DNA from: an uncultured Gammaproteobacteria bacterium
GTDB taxonomy: Bacteria > Pseudomonadota > Gammaproteobacteria > Pseudomonadales > Azotimanducaceae
Direction of reading: 5' to 3'
DNA: 64,000 nucleotides
Assembly: GCA_913045175.1 (NCBI GenBank)
Contig: CAJWQG010000001.1
Span: forward strand, 62,001-126,000
A program made the position numbers and the translations under genes. This document shows positions 51,875 to 59,955 of this stretch, piece after piece. Each line of letters opens with the position of its first letter. The stretch's first letter is position 1. A model generated the notes under the pieces. It was not told the origin of the DNA. It made no database searches and saw nothing but the letters and a program-made list of their open reading frames with translations.

Positions 51875-52732
51875 TCAGTTAAAAGACATCACCGCCGATC
51901 TTTCACCTATGACCTGCTTCGCCGGGTCTTCGTAGTAGGGCATTGGCTCCGCGATTGCATTAAATACACCGGCGGGGTTAGCGCCCGAGTTTTCCGGAAT
52001 GATGGTATCTTTTCTCGCGAGTCTTGCAGCTAACGAGATTCTCCCGTCCTCTCTTGTCGCTTTGGCTCGTAGTTCCGGGATGGGGGTGCCAAAGTAGTTA
52101 GGACTCCAGTCTTCCTCCTTGTGCCCGTAGGCGAGGCTGCGGTGCACCACCGCAGAATGGAATACGGCGAACTGCCCTTTCTTGAGCGTCAATGGCGTGA
52201 TCCGATCATGGACCACCTCGGGCATCTCATCGAAGATGCGCGGCATAGTTCTATCGAATCCCTTAATCTCCTGGTGCGAGCCCCTGATATATTCGAGGCG
52301 CCCATGTTCTGTGCCCAGGTCAGTTAGTGCGATGACGAAGGAAAAATGGTTGGTGGTGTCATAGAGATTTATCGGATCATCGGCGTTCTCGATGATGCGA
52401 TCATGATGCCAATAGTTTTCACCTACGCCCGGGTACTTTGGGAAAAACTTGGTCTGCCAGAGTAACAGGTCTGTGCCGAAACAATCGGCTACTACAGACT
52501 GCAGATTCGCGTCGCGAAAAAGATCCTGCATGGGTTTGAAGGCCATATGCCGGTTAATGATAGTTGACCAACGTTGTTGGTCTTCCAAACCCGCCATTCG
52601 GGCAAGTTTGTTCTGCTTGCCCTGGAGTGCTTCCAGTTCCAGTGCGATCTCGCACAATGTATCCAGGTTGGATTTGTCTGCTAGTTCAAACGGTCCGGCC
52701 AGTCCGTCCCGTTCCAGTTGTTCATTTGGCAT
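51875..52732 (-). CDS. PhyH-type Fe(II)/2-oxoglutarate oxygenase, 285 aa
   Basis: Phytanoyl-CoA dioxygenase family protein of near-standard length. Proximal iron ligands are in ENYWHHDRIIE (HxD, about residue 130), the distal His in FHSAVVHRSLAYGH (about 200-210), and the Gly-Ser/His of YIRGSHQEIKG is conserved. The N-terminal 100 residues lack the usual GF-V opening and are helical. It follows a second PhyH gene on the same strand with a 32-bp gap, so the two are likely cotranscribed and may act in sequence. Its start has an AAGGA ribosome site. Substrate unknown. Confidence 0.88.
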   Translation of the reverse strand: MPNEQLERDGLAGPFELADKSNLDTLCEIALELEALQGKQNKLARMAGLEDQQRWSTIINRHMAFKPMQDLFRDANLQSVVADCFGTDLLLWQTKFFPKYPGVGENYWHHDRIIENADDPINLYDTTNHFSFVIALTDLGTEHGRLEYIRGSHQEIKGFDRTMPRIFDEMPEVVHDRITPLTLKKGQFAVFHSAVVHRSLAYGHKEEDWSPNYFGTPIPELRAKATREDGRISLAARLARKDTIIPENSGANPAGVFNAIAEPMPYYEDPAKQVIGERSAVMSFN

Positions 52733-52764
52733 GTTGGTTGTTCCTTCTCTCTACTTACTACCTA

Positions 52765-53829
52765 TCAATCCGGCTGATTCATCATCAGTTCTGTAATCTC
52801 CCGCTGTTCCCGGGCGTTTAATTCATTGTACACAGGGCTCTCGTGCAGTTTTCTGCAGGAGGGCCTGGTATCTTTTTTGGGCGTCACATCAGCAGTCTGA
52901 AAAGACATTAGCATTGCGCCACGTTTGTGATCACTATGATTGAAGCCCGCACGATGCCAGGTCCTGGCGTCGTAAAGCACAATACTCCCGGCGGGTGCTT
53001 CGACGACGTCCGCATCGGGACCGCTATATGGGCGTAACGTAGGGTCATCGCCCTGGTGAGCAGGGTTCCACGCCTCTGGTGGTCCTGAATCTTCCTGGTG
53101 CGAACTCAGTTTGTACGCGGTCGCACCATTCGCCTTACTAAAGGCGGAAATGCAGACGTTGCGCTGTACGGCTTTAAGTGGACCCTTTCGATCGGCGGGG
53201 CCGTTACGACCATAGGGAATATCAGCGTGCCAGCCCTGTACCCTGCTTTCACCGTCGTAGGGGGCGAGCGAAATACAATTCGGCGGATGCGCCAGATGCA
53301 GGTCGCGCGTCCCCAGGTAGTTCCTGATAAGCCAGAGTGAGACGGGTTCGCAGATTGCTCTACCGACGGCAGCGTCCTGACATACGGCGGGCATGTCGGT
53401 TCTTCGCTCCAGGTGTTCGTAGTTATCACATCCAGCGGTATGCTGGAGTCTGTCCACGGTGTTTGGTGGGAGAATGCTGGTTAAACATACCCATCCGTTA
53501 CGCTGCAGGTGTTCCAGATACTCCGAGGGTAGCTTCTCTGGGCCATGGGCGACGGCAAGCCTTGTCTTGTTTCCATTTATGACCAAGGTGCAGTTGTTAG
53601 CATCGATCTCCACTGAGATCTCTTTGTCAGTGGCGATGTGTTTGAATCCATTGGGAACCTGATCCCAGATTACTCGATCGTCTGCCTCGTCAAATAATAC
53701 GGGCTCACCACTGTCATCCAGCCCCAGCATGTTGCCGTCAGGCGCAGTAAGAAATACATAGCGGTGGACCGGCTGTTCGAAGGTGACGGGTGTTTCCTGA
53801 AATTCCTGTTGTTGTTCCGTTTGTCCCAT
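52765..53829 (-). CDS. PhyH-type oxygenase with N-terminal beta-rich domain
   Basis: Protein of 354 aa. Residues 1-95 form a beta-rich domain (YVFLTAPDGNMLGLDDSGE, VIWDQVPNGFKHIAT) that resembles a small carbohydrate- or fascin-like trefoil segment but is not firmly assigned. From about residue 100 comes the PhyH fold: LEHLQRNGWVCLTSILPP, the iron HxD in VQGWHADIPYG (about residue 200), the distal His in YDARTWHRAGFNHS (about 295) and KRGAM with the basic residue. It is upstream of the shorter PhyH gene in the same operon and divergent from the sulfatase operon, with a hairpin in the 146-bp gap. The N-terminal domain may deliver substrate; inference only. Confidence 0.85.
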   Translation of the reverse strand: MGQTEQQQEFQETPVTFEQPVHRYVFLTAPDGNMLGLDDSGEPVLFDEADDRVIWDQVPNGFKHIATDKEISVEIDANNCTLVINGNKTRLAVAHGPEKLPSEYLEHLQRNGWVCLTSILPPNTVDRLQHTAGCDNYEHLERRTDMPAVCQDAAVGRAICEPVSLWLIRNYLGTRDLHLAHPPNCISLAPYDGESRVQGWHADIPYGRNGPADRKGPLKAVQRNVCISAFSKANGATAYKLSSHQEDSGPPEAWNPAHQGDDPTLRPYSGPDADVVEAPAGSIVLYDARTWHRAGFNHSDHKRGAMLMSFQTADVTPKKDTRPSCRKLHESPVYNELNAREQREITELMMNQPD

Positions 53830-53874
53830 TCAATCGTTCCGTGTGAAACATGATGCCTGTAGTTACAATATAAA

Positions 53875-53899
53875 AGGACGTTAGGAACCCTGACGTCCT
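53875..53899. promoter_or_regulatory. Strong 11-bp hairpin in the divergent PhyH / sulfatase region
   Basis: AGGACGTTAGG and CCTGACGTCCT pair over 11 bases (one T-G wobble) around an AAC loop. On the minus strand it is followed by TTTTAT, a weak terminator-like tail, but it lies upstream of the minus-strand PhyH gene, so an operator or attenuator seems more likely than a terminator. It contains ACGTC elements like those at 36868-36889. Confidence 0.5.
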
Positions 53900-53975
53900 C
53901 ACCGCGGTAGTGATGAACCTTTGGTCAGTACCGTCTACAGATGCATAGCAATACGTAAGCTTAAGGAAAACACCT

Positions 53976-55415
53976 TTGGCTAGTCATGATCCGGATCAAC
54001 CGAATCTCCTTTTTATCCTGAGCGACGATCAGGGCGCCTGGGCGATGGGCTGTGCCGGTAATGCTGAAGTAAGATCACCCAACCTCGATAGGTTGGCACG
54101 GCAAGGCATTCGCTTCGACAATTTCTTTTGTACGTCACCGGTGTGTTCTCCCGCCCGGGCATCCATTCTGACTGGCAGAATCCCGTCACAACATGGAGTG
54201 CATGACGCACTCATGTGGCAGTCTAATACCAGCAAAGGTGGGCTCGACCGCGATGTGCCAGCAGACCGCGTGCAGTTTTTGCTTGGGATGCCGACCTATG
54301 CCGAACTGCTCCGGGATCGTGGCTATGACACCTGTCTGTCGGGCAAATGGCATCTTGGCGACGGCATGGAACCTCGCTGCGGTTTTGATGTGTGGAATCC
54401 CATGCCCTACGGTGGTACCAACTATTTTAATGTTCCTATTGTTGAAGATGGCGAACTTAATAATCACGATACCTATGCATCGGATATCTTTACGGACAAC
54501 GCGCTAAGCTTTTTAGAGCAACAGGCTGGTGGCCAGAGTCCGTTCTGCCTGGCGGTTCACTACACAGCGCCGCACAAACCCTGGCAACGCGAGCATCACC
54601 CGGACAAGTTGTGGGATGAGTATTACGATAACTGCCCGTTTCAATCCGTACCTGATGAGCCGTTACCAGTCGGTTTTAACGCCAGCGCGACAAAAGCCGA
54701 AAAGCGCAAGGAGCATCTGGCTGGATACTTTACTGCGATTGAAGAGATGGATCGGAACATTGGCAGGCTTCTGGATTACCTCGAGTCGCAGGATTTAAGG
54801 GACAACACGCTGGTCGTGTTTATGGCGGATAACGGGATGAATATGGGGCATCACGGTCTTTTTGGCAAAGGCAACGCCACCTGGCCCCAGAACATGTTCG
54901 ACACCAGCGTGAAGGTACCGTGTCTGATCAGCCGGCCGGGGCACGTTCCGGAAAATAAGGTGAATACCGATCTTTTGAGCCAGTACGACTGGTTACCTAC
55001 CCTGATGGAATACATTGGTTCTCCTGAAAGTGTGCCCGATGGATTGCCGGGCAGTTCGTTTTCTCCACTATTATGTGGAGAGCCGATAAGTGAAAGAGAG
55101 AGCATCTACGTGTTCGATGAGTACGGGCCGGTGCGCATGATTCGCTCGCAAGAGTACAAGCTCGTGTGGCGTTACCCGTCAGGGCCCCATGAACTTTACA
55201 ACGTTAAGGAAGATCCAGCGGAACACATTAATCTATTTGGCAAGCCGGGACAGGCCGATCGAATTCGAGCCATGAGACAAGAGCTGGATGACTGGTTCGC
55301 CAGTTATGTGGACCCTGAGTTGGACGGAGCGAAGCTTCCTATCACCGGTCGCGGTCAGCTTGATCATGCGACGAAGGAGGACGCTTTTGCCTACCGGTTT
55401 CCCTGGACCGACTGA
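53976..55415 (+). CDS. Sulfatase (type I, Cys-type), no signal peptide
   Basis: Arylsulfatase/alkaline-phosphatase superfamily hydrolase of 479 aa. The metal-binding start FILSDDQGAWAMG (Asp pair about 17-18) is followed by the formylglycine site CSPAR at residues 57-61 (Cys57), then GRIPSQHG. A later LSGKWHLGD (Lys/His) and VFMADNGMNMGHHG (Asp/Asn, about 290) complete the active site. The start is TTG at 53976. No signal peptide is present although most sulfatases are exported, so this enzyme probably desulfates an imported small molecule. No maturation enzyme gene is in the window. A second sulfatase and an enolase-superfamily gene follow in the same direction. Confidence 0.92.
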   Translation: MASHDPDQPNLLFILSDDQGAWAMGCAGNAEVRSPNLDRLARQGIRFDNFFCTSPVCSPARASILTGRIPSQHGVHDALMWQSNTSKGGLDRDVPADRVQFLLGMPTYAELLRDRGYDTCLSGKWHLGDGMEPRCGFDVWNPMPYGGTNYFNVPIVEDGELNNHDTYASDIFTDNALSFLEQQAGGQSPFCLAVHYTAPHKPWQREHHPDKLWDEYYDNCPFQSVPDEPLPVGFNASATKAEKRKEHLAGYFTAIEEMDRNIGRLLDYLESQDLRDNTLVVFMADNGMNMGHHGLFGKGNATWPQNMFDTSVKVPCLISRPGHVPENKVNTDLLSQYDWLPTLMEYIGSPESVPDGLPGSSFSPLLCGEPISERESIYVFDEYGPVRMIRSQEYKLVWRYPSGPHELYNVKEDPAEHINLFGKPGQADRIRAMRQELDDWFASYVDPELDGAKLPITGRGQLDHATKEDAFAYRFPWTD

Positions 55416-55428
55416 GCGCCTGGAGTCT

Positions 55429-56793
55429 ATGCACAATATTCTATTTCTAATGACCGATCAGCAGCGCTGGGACTCGATGGGCTCAAGCGGTGGCTGGGTC
55501 AACACACCGAACCTGGATCGTATTGCGTCTGAGGGAACGCGTTTTAGCGACTGCGTAACCACATCGCCACTTTGTGTACCGGCGCGGGTCACACTGGCGA
55601 CCGGTAGGTATCCTCACAACAACGGGGTATGGACGCACGTGCCCTACGCGGTACCGCCAGAGTCAAATAGCTGGATACGAGAGATCAGGGATCTTGGATA
55701 CCGTACCAGCCTGTTCGGTAAGACGCATTTGCATCCCCATGGTCGATCTGACCTTCGGGAAAAAGAAGATCTTTTACATGGCCTGGGCCTAGATGATGTG
55801 GACGAAATCGGTGGCCCCCGGGCCAGTGCGACGGGTCTCAGTCACATGACGGCGTTGTGGATTGAAGAGGGGTTGCTCGAAGCTTACCGGGCGGATTTTA
55901 AGGAACGGTTTGCAAATAAATCATATATGGTTCGCCCCTCCGCGTTACCGTTGGAATACTATTACGATACCTATGTGGGTCAACAGGCTAAAAGTTATTT
56001 GTCGTCCTATGATCAGGACGAGCCGTGGTTCTGCTGGGTGAGCTGGGGTGGTCCGCATCAACCCTGGGATGCGCCGGAACCCTATGCCAGTATGTATGAT
56101 CCCGCTTCCATGCCACCAGCCGCCAGCCATGAGCCTGGAGCGCCCAGGCCACAAGGGCAGGTTGATCGGATGATGGCGAATAATAGTCCTGCCTTCAAAG
56201 ATGGCGAAGTAGATGCGCTACGGGCGGACTATGCCGGTAGCGTGTCTCTGATCGATGACCAGATTGGCGAGATCCTGGATGTTATTGAGGCACGGGGAGA
56301 AATGGACTCCACAATCATTGCTTTTACGTCGGATCATGGCGAGATGAACGGCGATCATGGGCTTATTGCCAAGAGTAATTTTTATGATGGTGCAGTCAGG
56401 GTGCCGATGCTTGTGAGGGCGCCGGGGACCGATAGTCCAGGTATCGTGAACGACTCTCCCGTGGAACTCGTCGATCTTGGTCCGACCCTGGTAGAGCTGG
56501 CAGGAGGCGAGCTTGAGTATCAGCAGTTCGGCAAATCCCTGGTCGATGCCCTGGGTGGTAATCGACATCGCGAGGACGCGCTTTCGGAAATTGCAGGTGA
56601 GTTCATGTTAATGAACGACGAATGGAAGATTGCGCTCAACGGCGAGGGCGAGACCTATATGCTGTTCGACCGGAAGAATGACCCCAACGAGGAATGTAAT
56701 CTTGCAGGCAACAGCGAATACCGCAGTACAGCAGACGCATTGCGCCTCAGGATTCTCGAGCGGGTGGTTCAGAGTCAGTTGCGTGAGCCGTGA
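55429..56793 (+). CDS. Sulfatase (type I, Cys-type), second copy, no signal peptide
   Basis: A 454-aa sulfatase starting at ATG 55429, directly at NILFLMTDQQRWDSMG. A longer frame opens at 55288 inside the upstream sulfatase but adds nothing family-like. Formylglycine Cys is in CVPAR at residues 49-53 (TTSPLCVPARVTLATGR). FGKTHLHPHG and AFTSDHGEMNGDHGLI supply the remaining metal and sulfate residues. It differs enough from the first sulfatase to suggest a different substrate. It begins 13 bases after the first sulfatase, so both are cotranscribed. No signal peptide, hence probably cytoplasmic. Confidence 0.93.
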   Translation: MHNILFLMTDQQRWDSMGSSGGWVNTPNLDRIASEGTRFSDCVTTSPLCVPARVTLATGRYPHNNGVWTHVPYAVPPESNSWIREIRDLGYRTSLFGKTHLHPHGRSDLREKEDLLHGLGLDDVDEIGGPRASATGLSHMTALWIEEGLLEAYRADFKERFANKSYMVRPSALPLEYYYDTYVGQQAKSYLSSYDQDEPWFCWVSWGGPHQPWDAPEPYASMYDPASMPPAASHEPGAPRPQGQVDRMMANNSPAFKDGEVDALRADYAGSVSLIDDQIGEILDVIEARGEMDSTIIAFTSDHGEMNGDHGLIAKSNFYDGAVRVPMLVRAPGTDSPGIVNDSPVELVDLGPTLVELAGGELEYQQFGKSLVDALGGNRHREDALSEIAGEFMLMNDEWKIALNGEGETYMLFDRKNDPNEECNLAGNSEYRSTADALRLRILERVVQSQLREP

Positions 56794-56837
56794 TACTAAA
56801 GAATCAAACAAGCATTCAATAACAAAAAGGACAATTC

Positions 56838-58031
56838 ATGAAAATCTCAACCATTGAGAGCCTTCACTGCAATGCAGGCTGGTGTGACTTCTCATTTCTG
56901 AAGATCACCACGGACGATGGGTTGGTCGGCTACAGCGAGTACAACCAATCCTATGGCAGTCGGGGCGTGTCCTCGGTCATTGACCATTTGTCGCCGATCA
57001 TCATCGGTGCGGATCCTCTGGATAATGATGTGATCTTCGCGCAGCTTTATGCGACCACCCGTCAGGCACCCGGTGGGATTAACGCCCAGGCGATTGCGGC
57101 TATTGAGAATGCGCTGTTGGATATCAAAGGTAAGGCGCTAGGGGTACCAGTGTACCAACTGTTGGGTGGCGCCCAGCGTGACCGGTTGCGACTCTATTGG
57201 AGCCACTGTGGTACCTACCGTATGCATGAAGATATGGCTACCCACGTAGGAAAGCCTGTGCTGACTTCTCTTGACGACGTGTGTGCGTTGGGAGCTGAGG
57301 TGAAGGCGGCTGGTTACACCGGATTGAAGTGCAATATGTACGTGTTTAACGAAAACGGTGGTTATACCCAGGGGTGGCGCAGATCTTTTCCCGAGCGTAA
57401 CGCAGAGAGGTCGGTTATCCGTTCCGTCTGTGAAGAGATCGAAGCATTCAACGACGGCACCGACGGTGACGTTGATATTCTGCTGGACACCAACTTCAAT
57501 TTTAATACAGAAGGTTACATCAGGATGATCCGGGCATTAACGCCCCTGGAGCTGTTCTGGTGTGAACTCGATATCTACAATCCAGAGGCACTTGCCTATA
57601 TCCGCGAACGAACTGAAACACCCATTGCTTCGTGTGAGTCTCTGTATGGTATTCGTGAATTCCGCCAGTATTTCAAAGCACAGGCAATGGACGTGGCCAT
57701 TGTCGATGCGCCCTGGAATGGGGTCTGGCAGTCATACAAAATCGCCGTCCTTGCGGACGCGCACGAAGTGAATGTTGCGCCCCATAATTTCTACGGGCAT
57801 CTGTCAACGATGATGAGTGCGCACCTGTGCGCAGCGGTACCCAACTTCCGCATCATGGAAATCGATGTTGACGAGGTGCCGTGGAAAGACGATCTGGTTA
57901 CTCATGTACCGGAGATTGTTGATGGTCACCTCATCGTGCCGGATCGCCCGGGTTGGGGATGCGACATTGACGAGGAGGCGATCAAGGCCCATCCGCCGCA
58001 ATGGACGACGCCGAAGCAAATAAAACGGTGA
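56838..58031 (+). CDS. Enolase-superfamily dehydratase/racemase, second copy
   Basis: Mandelate racemase/muconate lactonizing-type protein of 397 aa. The capping domain has DDGLVGYSEYNQS and DIKGKALGVPVYQLLGG; the barrel supplies metal ligands in ILLDTNFNFN (Asp), LFWCELDIY (Glu), ASCESLYG (Glu), and the base His in VNVAPHNFYGH. It differs clearly from the 36936 protein, for example FNENGGYTQGW in the loop region after residue 170. It is the third gene of the operon after the two sulfatases (44-bp gap, AAGGA ribosome site). A route from a sulfated sugar acid to a 2-keto-3-deoxy acid is plausible: desulfation, then dehydration. Confidence 0.92.
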   Translation: MKISTIESLHCNAGWCDFSFLKITTDDGLVGYSEYNQSYGSRGVSSVIDHLSPIIIGADPLDNDVIFAQLYATTRQAPGGINAQAIAAIENALLDIKGKALGVPVYQLLGGAQRDRLRLYWSHCGTYRMHEDMATHVGKPVLTSLDDVCALGAEVKAAGYTGLKCNMYVFNENGGYTQGWRRSFPERNAERSVIRSVCEEIEAFNDGTDGDVDILLDTNFNFNTEGYIRMIRALTPLELFWCELDIYNPEALAYIRERTETPIASCESLYGIREFRQYFKAQAMDVAIVDAPWNGVWQSYKIAVLADAHEVNVAPHNFYGHLSTMMSAHLCAAVPNFRIMEIDVDEVPWKDDLVTHVPEIVDGHLIVPDRPGWGCDIDEEAIKAHPPQWTTPKQIKR

Positions 58032-58038
58032 TCGCGAG

Positions 58039-59001
58039 TTAAAGCGGATACCCGTATTTATCCAGCGCCAGTTGCAAATTGTCGACCAGCCAGTGGTCGT
58101 CTGCGCGCGCGGCGTCGTGAATACGCTCACTAATCTCCGGGGACAAATCCACGGAGGCAGGTACATCGCTCGCGACAGCAGGTTTGATGATACCCTCGTC
58201 ATCGGCGAATCCGATGGCTTTTTTCTTTTTCTCTACGCTGGAGAAACGCCATAACAGACGCCCGATAAAGGATGAATTTTTTTCCTCCATCTGATTAACC
58301 TGGGAGGCGAATAACCGCGTGTGATGTCGCTGGCCCTTGGCCAGGTCGATGAATTCCTGGGCATCGATACCCAGAAAGTCAGAAACGTCTCGCTGATATT
58401 TCTCTGGATCAGAATCAAATTCCTCATAGAGAAATACGCCAACATTCTCTTTGCCCAGCACATCAATAGCCGTTTCGACGTAATCTCTATACTGGAATAT
58501 CTCCCTCAGACCACCAAGTTGTTCTTCCCGTGCGGCTAACCATTCCTCAAAGGTGATAAATTCCTCAACCAGCTGCTTTTGATTGCCCCGCAAATGTTGC
58601 AGGTACAAAGAAGGCAGCCGGGAGATGGGGTTTCGCAGACTCATCATGACCTTGCACTGTCCGCATACATCTTTGAGGCGACCGATCGATGCTTCAAATG
58701 ATGAAATTCCCTGTTGGCCCAAACCCTCCCAGGAACCAAGGATAGTCTGACCCGGCCCGACCCGTGGCGTCAGTGTTTCCTCAAAGAACTTTCTTTCTGC
58801 CTCGACATCGTAGGGCTGATCCGTTTTCCACAGTAGTGGCTTAAGAAAGTCGAAAGTATCAGCAGTGACGCATTGACGTTCGTGCTCGCTCTTTTGAATC
58901 TTTCCTAGATAGTAGAGCTGTGAATGGTTCTGAAAAACGGCGCGTTGCAGCGTTGTCGTGCCGGTTTTGGAGAAGCCGATGTGAATAACAATGCCTGTCA
59001 T
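58039..59001 (-). CDS. Sulfotransferase-domain protein
   Basis: Cytoplasmic PAPS-dependent sulfotransferase-like protein, 320 aa from ATG 59001. The 5'-phosphosulfate loop is IHIGFSKTGTTTLQRAVF (about residues 5-22), and the 3'-phosphate motif is VMMSLRNPISRLPSLYLQHL (about 130). The frame extends upstream to 59076, but ATG 59001 gives the standard start. The start codon lies in a 14-bp exact tandem duplication. It converges with the second enolase-superfamily gene, 7 bases away, and is near the two sulfatases. Its acceptor substrate cannot be inferred. Confidence 0.88.
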   Translation of the reverse strand: MTGIVIHIGFSKTGTTTLQRAVFQNHSQLYYLGKIQKSEHERQCVTADTFDFLKPLLWKTDQPYDVEAERKFFEETLTPRVGPGQTILGSWEGLGQQGISSFEASIGRLKDVCGQCKVMMSLRNPISRLPSLYLQHLRGNQKQLVEEFITFEEWLAAREEQLGGLREIFQYRDYVETAIDVLGKENVGVFLYEEFDSDPEKYQRDVSDFLGIDAQEFIDLAKGQRHHTRLFASQVNQMEEKNSSFIGRLLWRFSSVEKKKKAIGFADDEGIIKPAVASDVPASVDLSPEISERIHDAARADDHWLVDNLQLALDKYGYPL

Positions 59002-59018
59002 AAAATGCCTGTCATAAA
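58991..59018. repeat. 14-bp exact tandem duplication across the sulfotransferase start
   Basis: ATGCCTGTCATAAA occurs twice in a row. Read on the minus strand, the two copies give ATGs at 59015 and 59001; the first opens a five-codon frame (MTGIL) whose TGA overlaps ATG 59001. Confidence 0.9.
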
Positions 59019-59141
59019 AGGTAGTGCTCGATCGGGTTGATGAAAAAGTAGACGGACGCGTAGATCTTTCCCTCATGCTGGCTTCAAAACCAACCAGTTA
59101 TTCATGGTATTGTCTGATTTGTTTTTTTCAAAGCCGAGACT

Positions 59142-59624
59142 ATGGAACTGCAATCTGCAATCGTCAACGAGTTGGCGGAGATACTGAAGGAACGTGGCGA
59201 AACTATCGCCGTGGCCGAGTCAACGACGGGCGGGTTGATCTCTGCGCGACTGTTGGCGGTACCGGGTGCTTCAGCTTATTTCCTTGGTGGCACTGTTATC
59301 TATACACGTTCATCCCGAAAGATTTTTCTTGGCGCGACGGCGCAGGACCTGCCAGGGGTCAAGCCAATGACCGAGGAGATGGCGCTCTTCTTTGCGGAAA
59401 AAGTACGACAGACCCTCTCGTCTACCTGGGGGGTTGCCGAACTTGGTATTGCCGGTCCATCGGGCTCTGCTTATGGCGTCGATGCGGGGAATAGCGTCAT
59501 AGCGGTGTCTGGTCCTAAAGAGGCTGCGGTCGCCATCAACACGGGTGAAAGTGACCGGGCTAAAAACATGGAGACGTTCGCTGATAGCGCGTGTCAGCTC
59601 ATCAGAGATGCGTTGTCGGGCTAG
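59142..59624 (+). CDS. CinA-C / PncC-like nicotinamide-nucleotide amidase
   Basis: A 160-aa stand-alone CinA C-terminal domain. The motif TIAVAESTTGGLISARL (about residues 20-36) holds the catalytic Ser, and GTVIYTRSSRKIFLG and ELGIAGPSGSAYGVDAG follow. Such proteins deamidate nicotinamide mononucleotide to nicotinate mononucleotide in the pyridine-nucleotide cycle. The normal PncC length and the conserved core give a secure family assignment; this particular member is diverged in the middle. It is divergent from the sulfotransferase gene and has no clear operon partner. Confidence 0.88.
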   Translation: MELQSAIVNELAEILKERGETIAVAESTTGGLISARLLAVPGASAYFLGGTVIYTRSSRKIFLGATAQDLPGVKPMTEEMALFFAEKVRQTLSSTWGVAELGIAGPSGSAYGVDAGNSVIAVSGPKEAAVAINTGESDRAKNMETFADSACQLIRDALSG

Positions 59625-59685
59625 CAAGTCTGGTTAACAACTGGAGTGGGATGATCGCCGTATAGCGTTTCGGGAACAGTATTTT

Positions 59686-59955
59686 GTGAGCTACGGAAGT
59701 CTGCTTACCTGGGACGGCCGCGATGCCCATGGCGCCACGATCACAGCGACCGTAGGCGACGGTCAGGTGTTACGCAGCGTGCAGCCGGACGGCAGCTACC
59801 TCGCATCGAGTGATCCACGCGTACATTTTGGGCTGGGGGAAGAGAAGAAAGTCTCGGATGTGACGGTCCGCTGGATTGATGGAAAAACCGAAACCCTTGG
59901 TGACTTCCCGGCGGGCGGTAACATCCAGTTACGTCGAGGCGCGGGTATCAAATAA
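59686..59955 (+). pseudogene. Orphan UnbV/ASPIC domain fragment
   Basis: A GTG-started frame of 89 codons matching the C-terminal UnbV/ASPIC domain that normally ends large CRTAC1-like exported proteins of 500 aa or more: DAHGATITATVGDGQ, SYLASSDPRVHFGLGEE, VTVRWIDGKTETL. No signal peptide and no FG-GAP repeat region precede it; the frame opens at 59638 after an in-frame stop. So it is most likely the tail end of a lost gene. Its 3' end overlaps the convergent membrane-protein gene by 8 bases. Confidence 0.65.
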
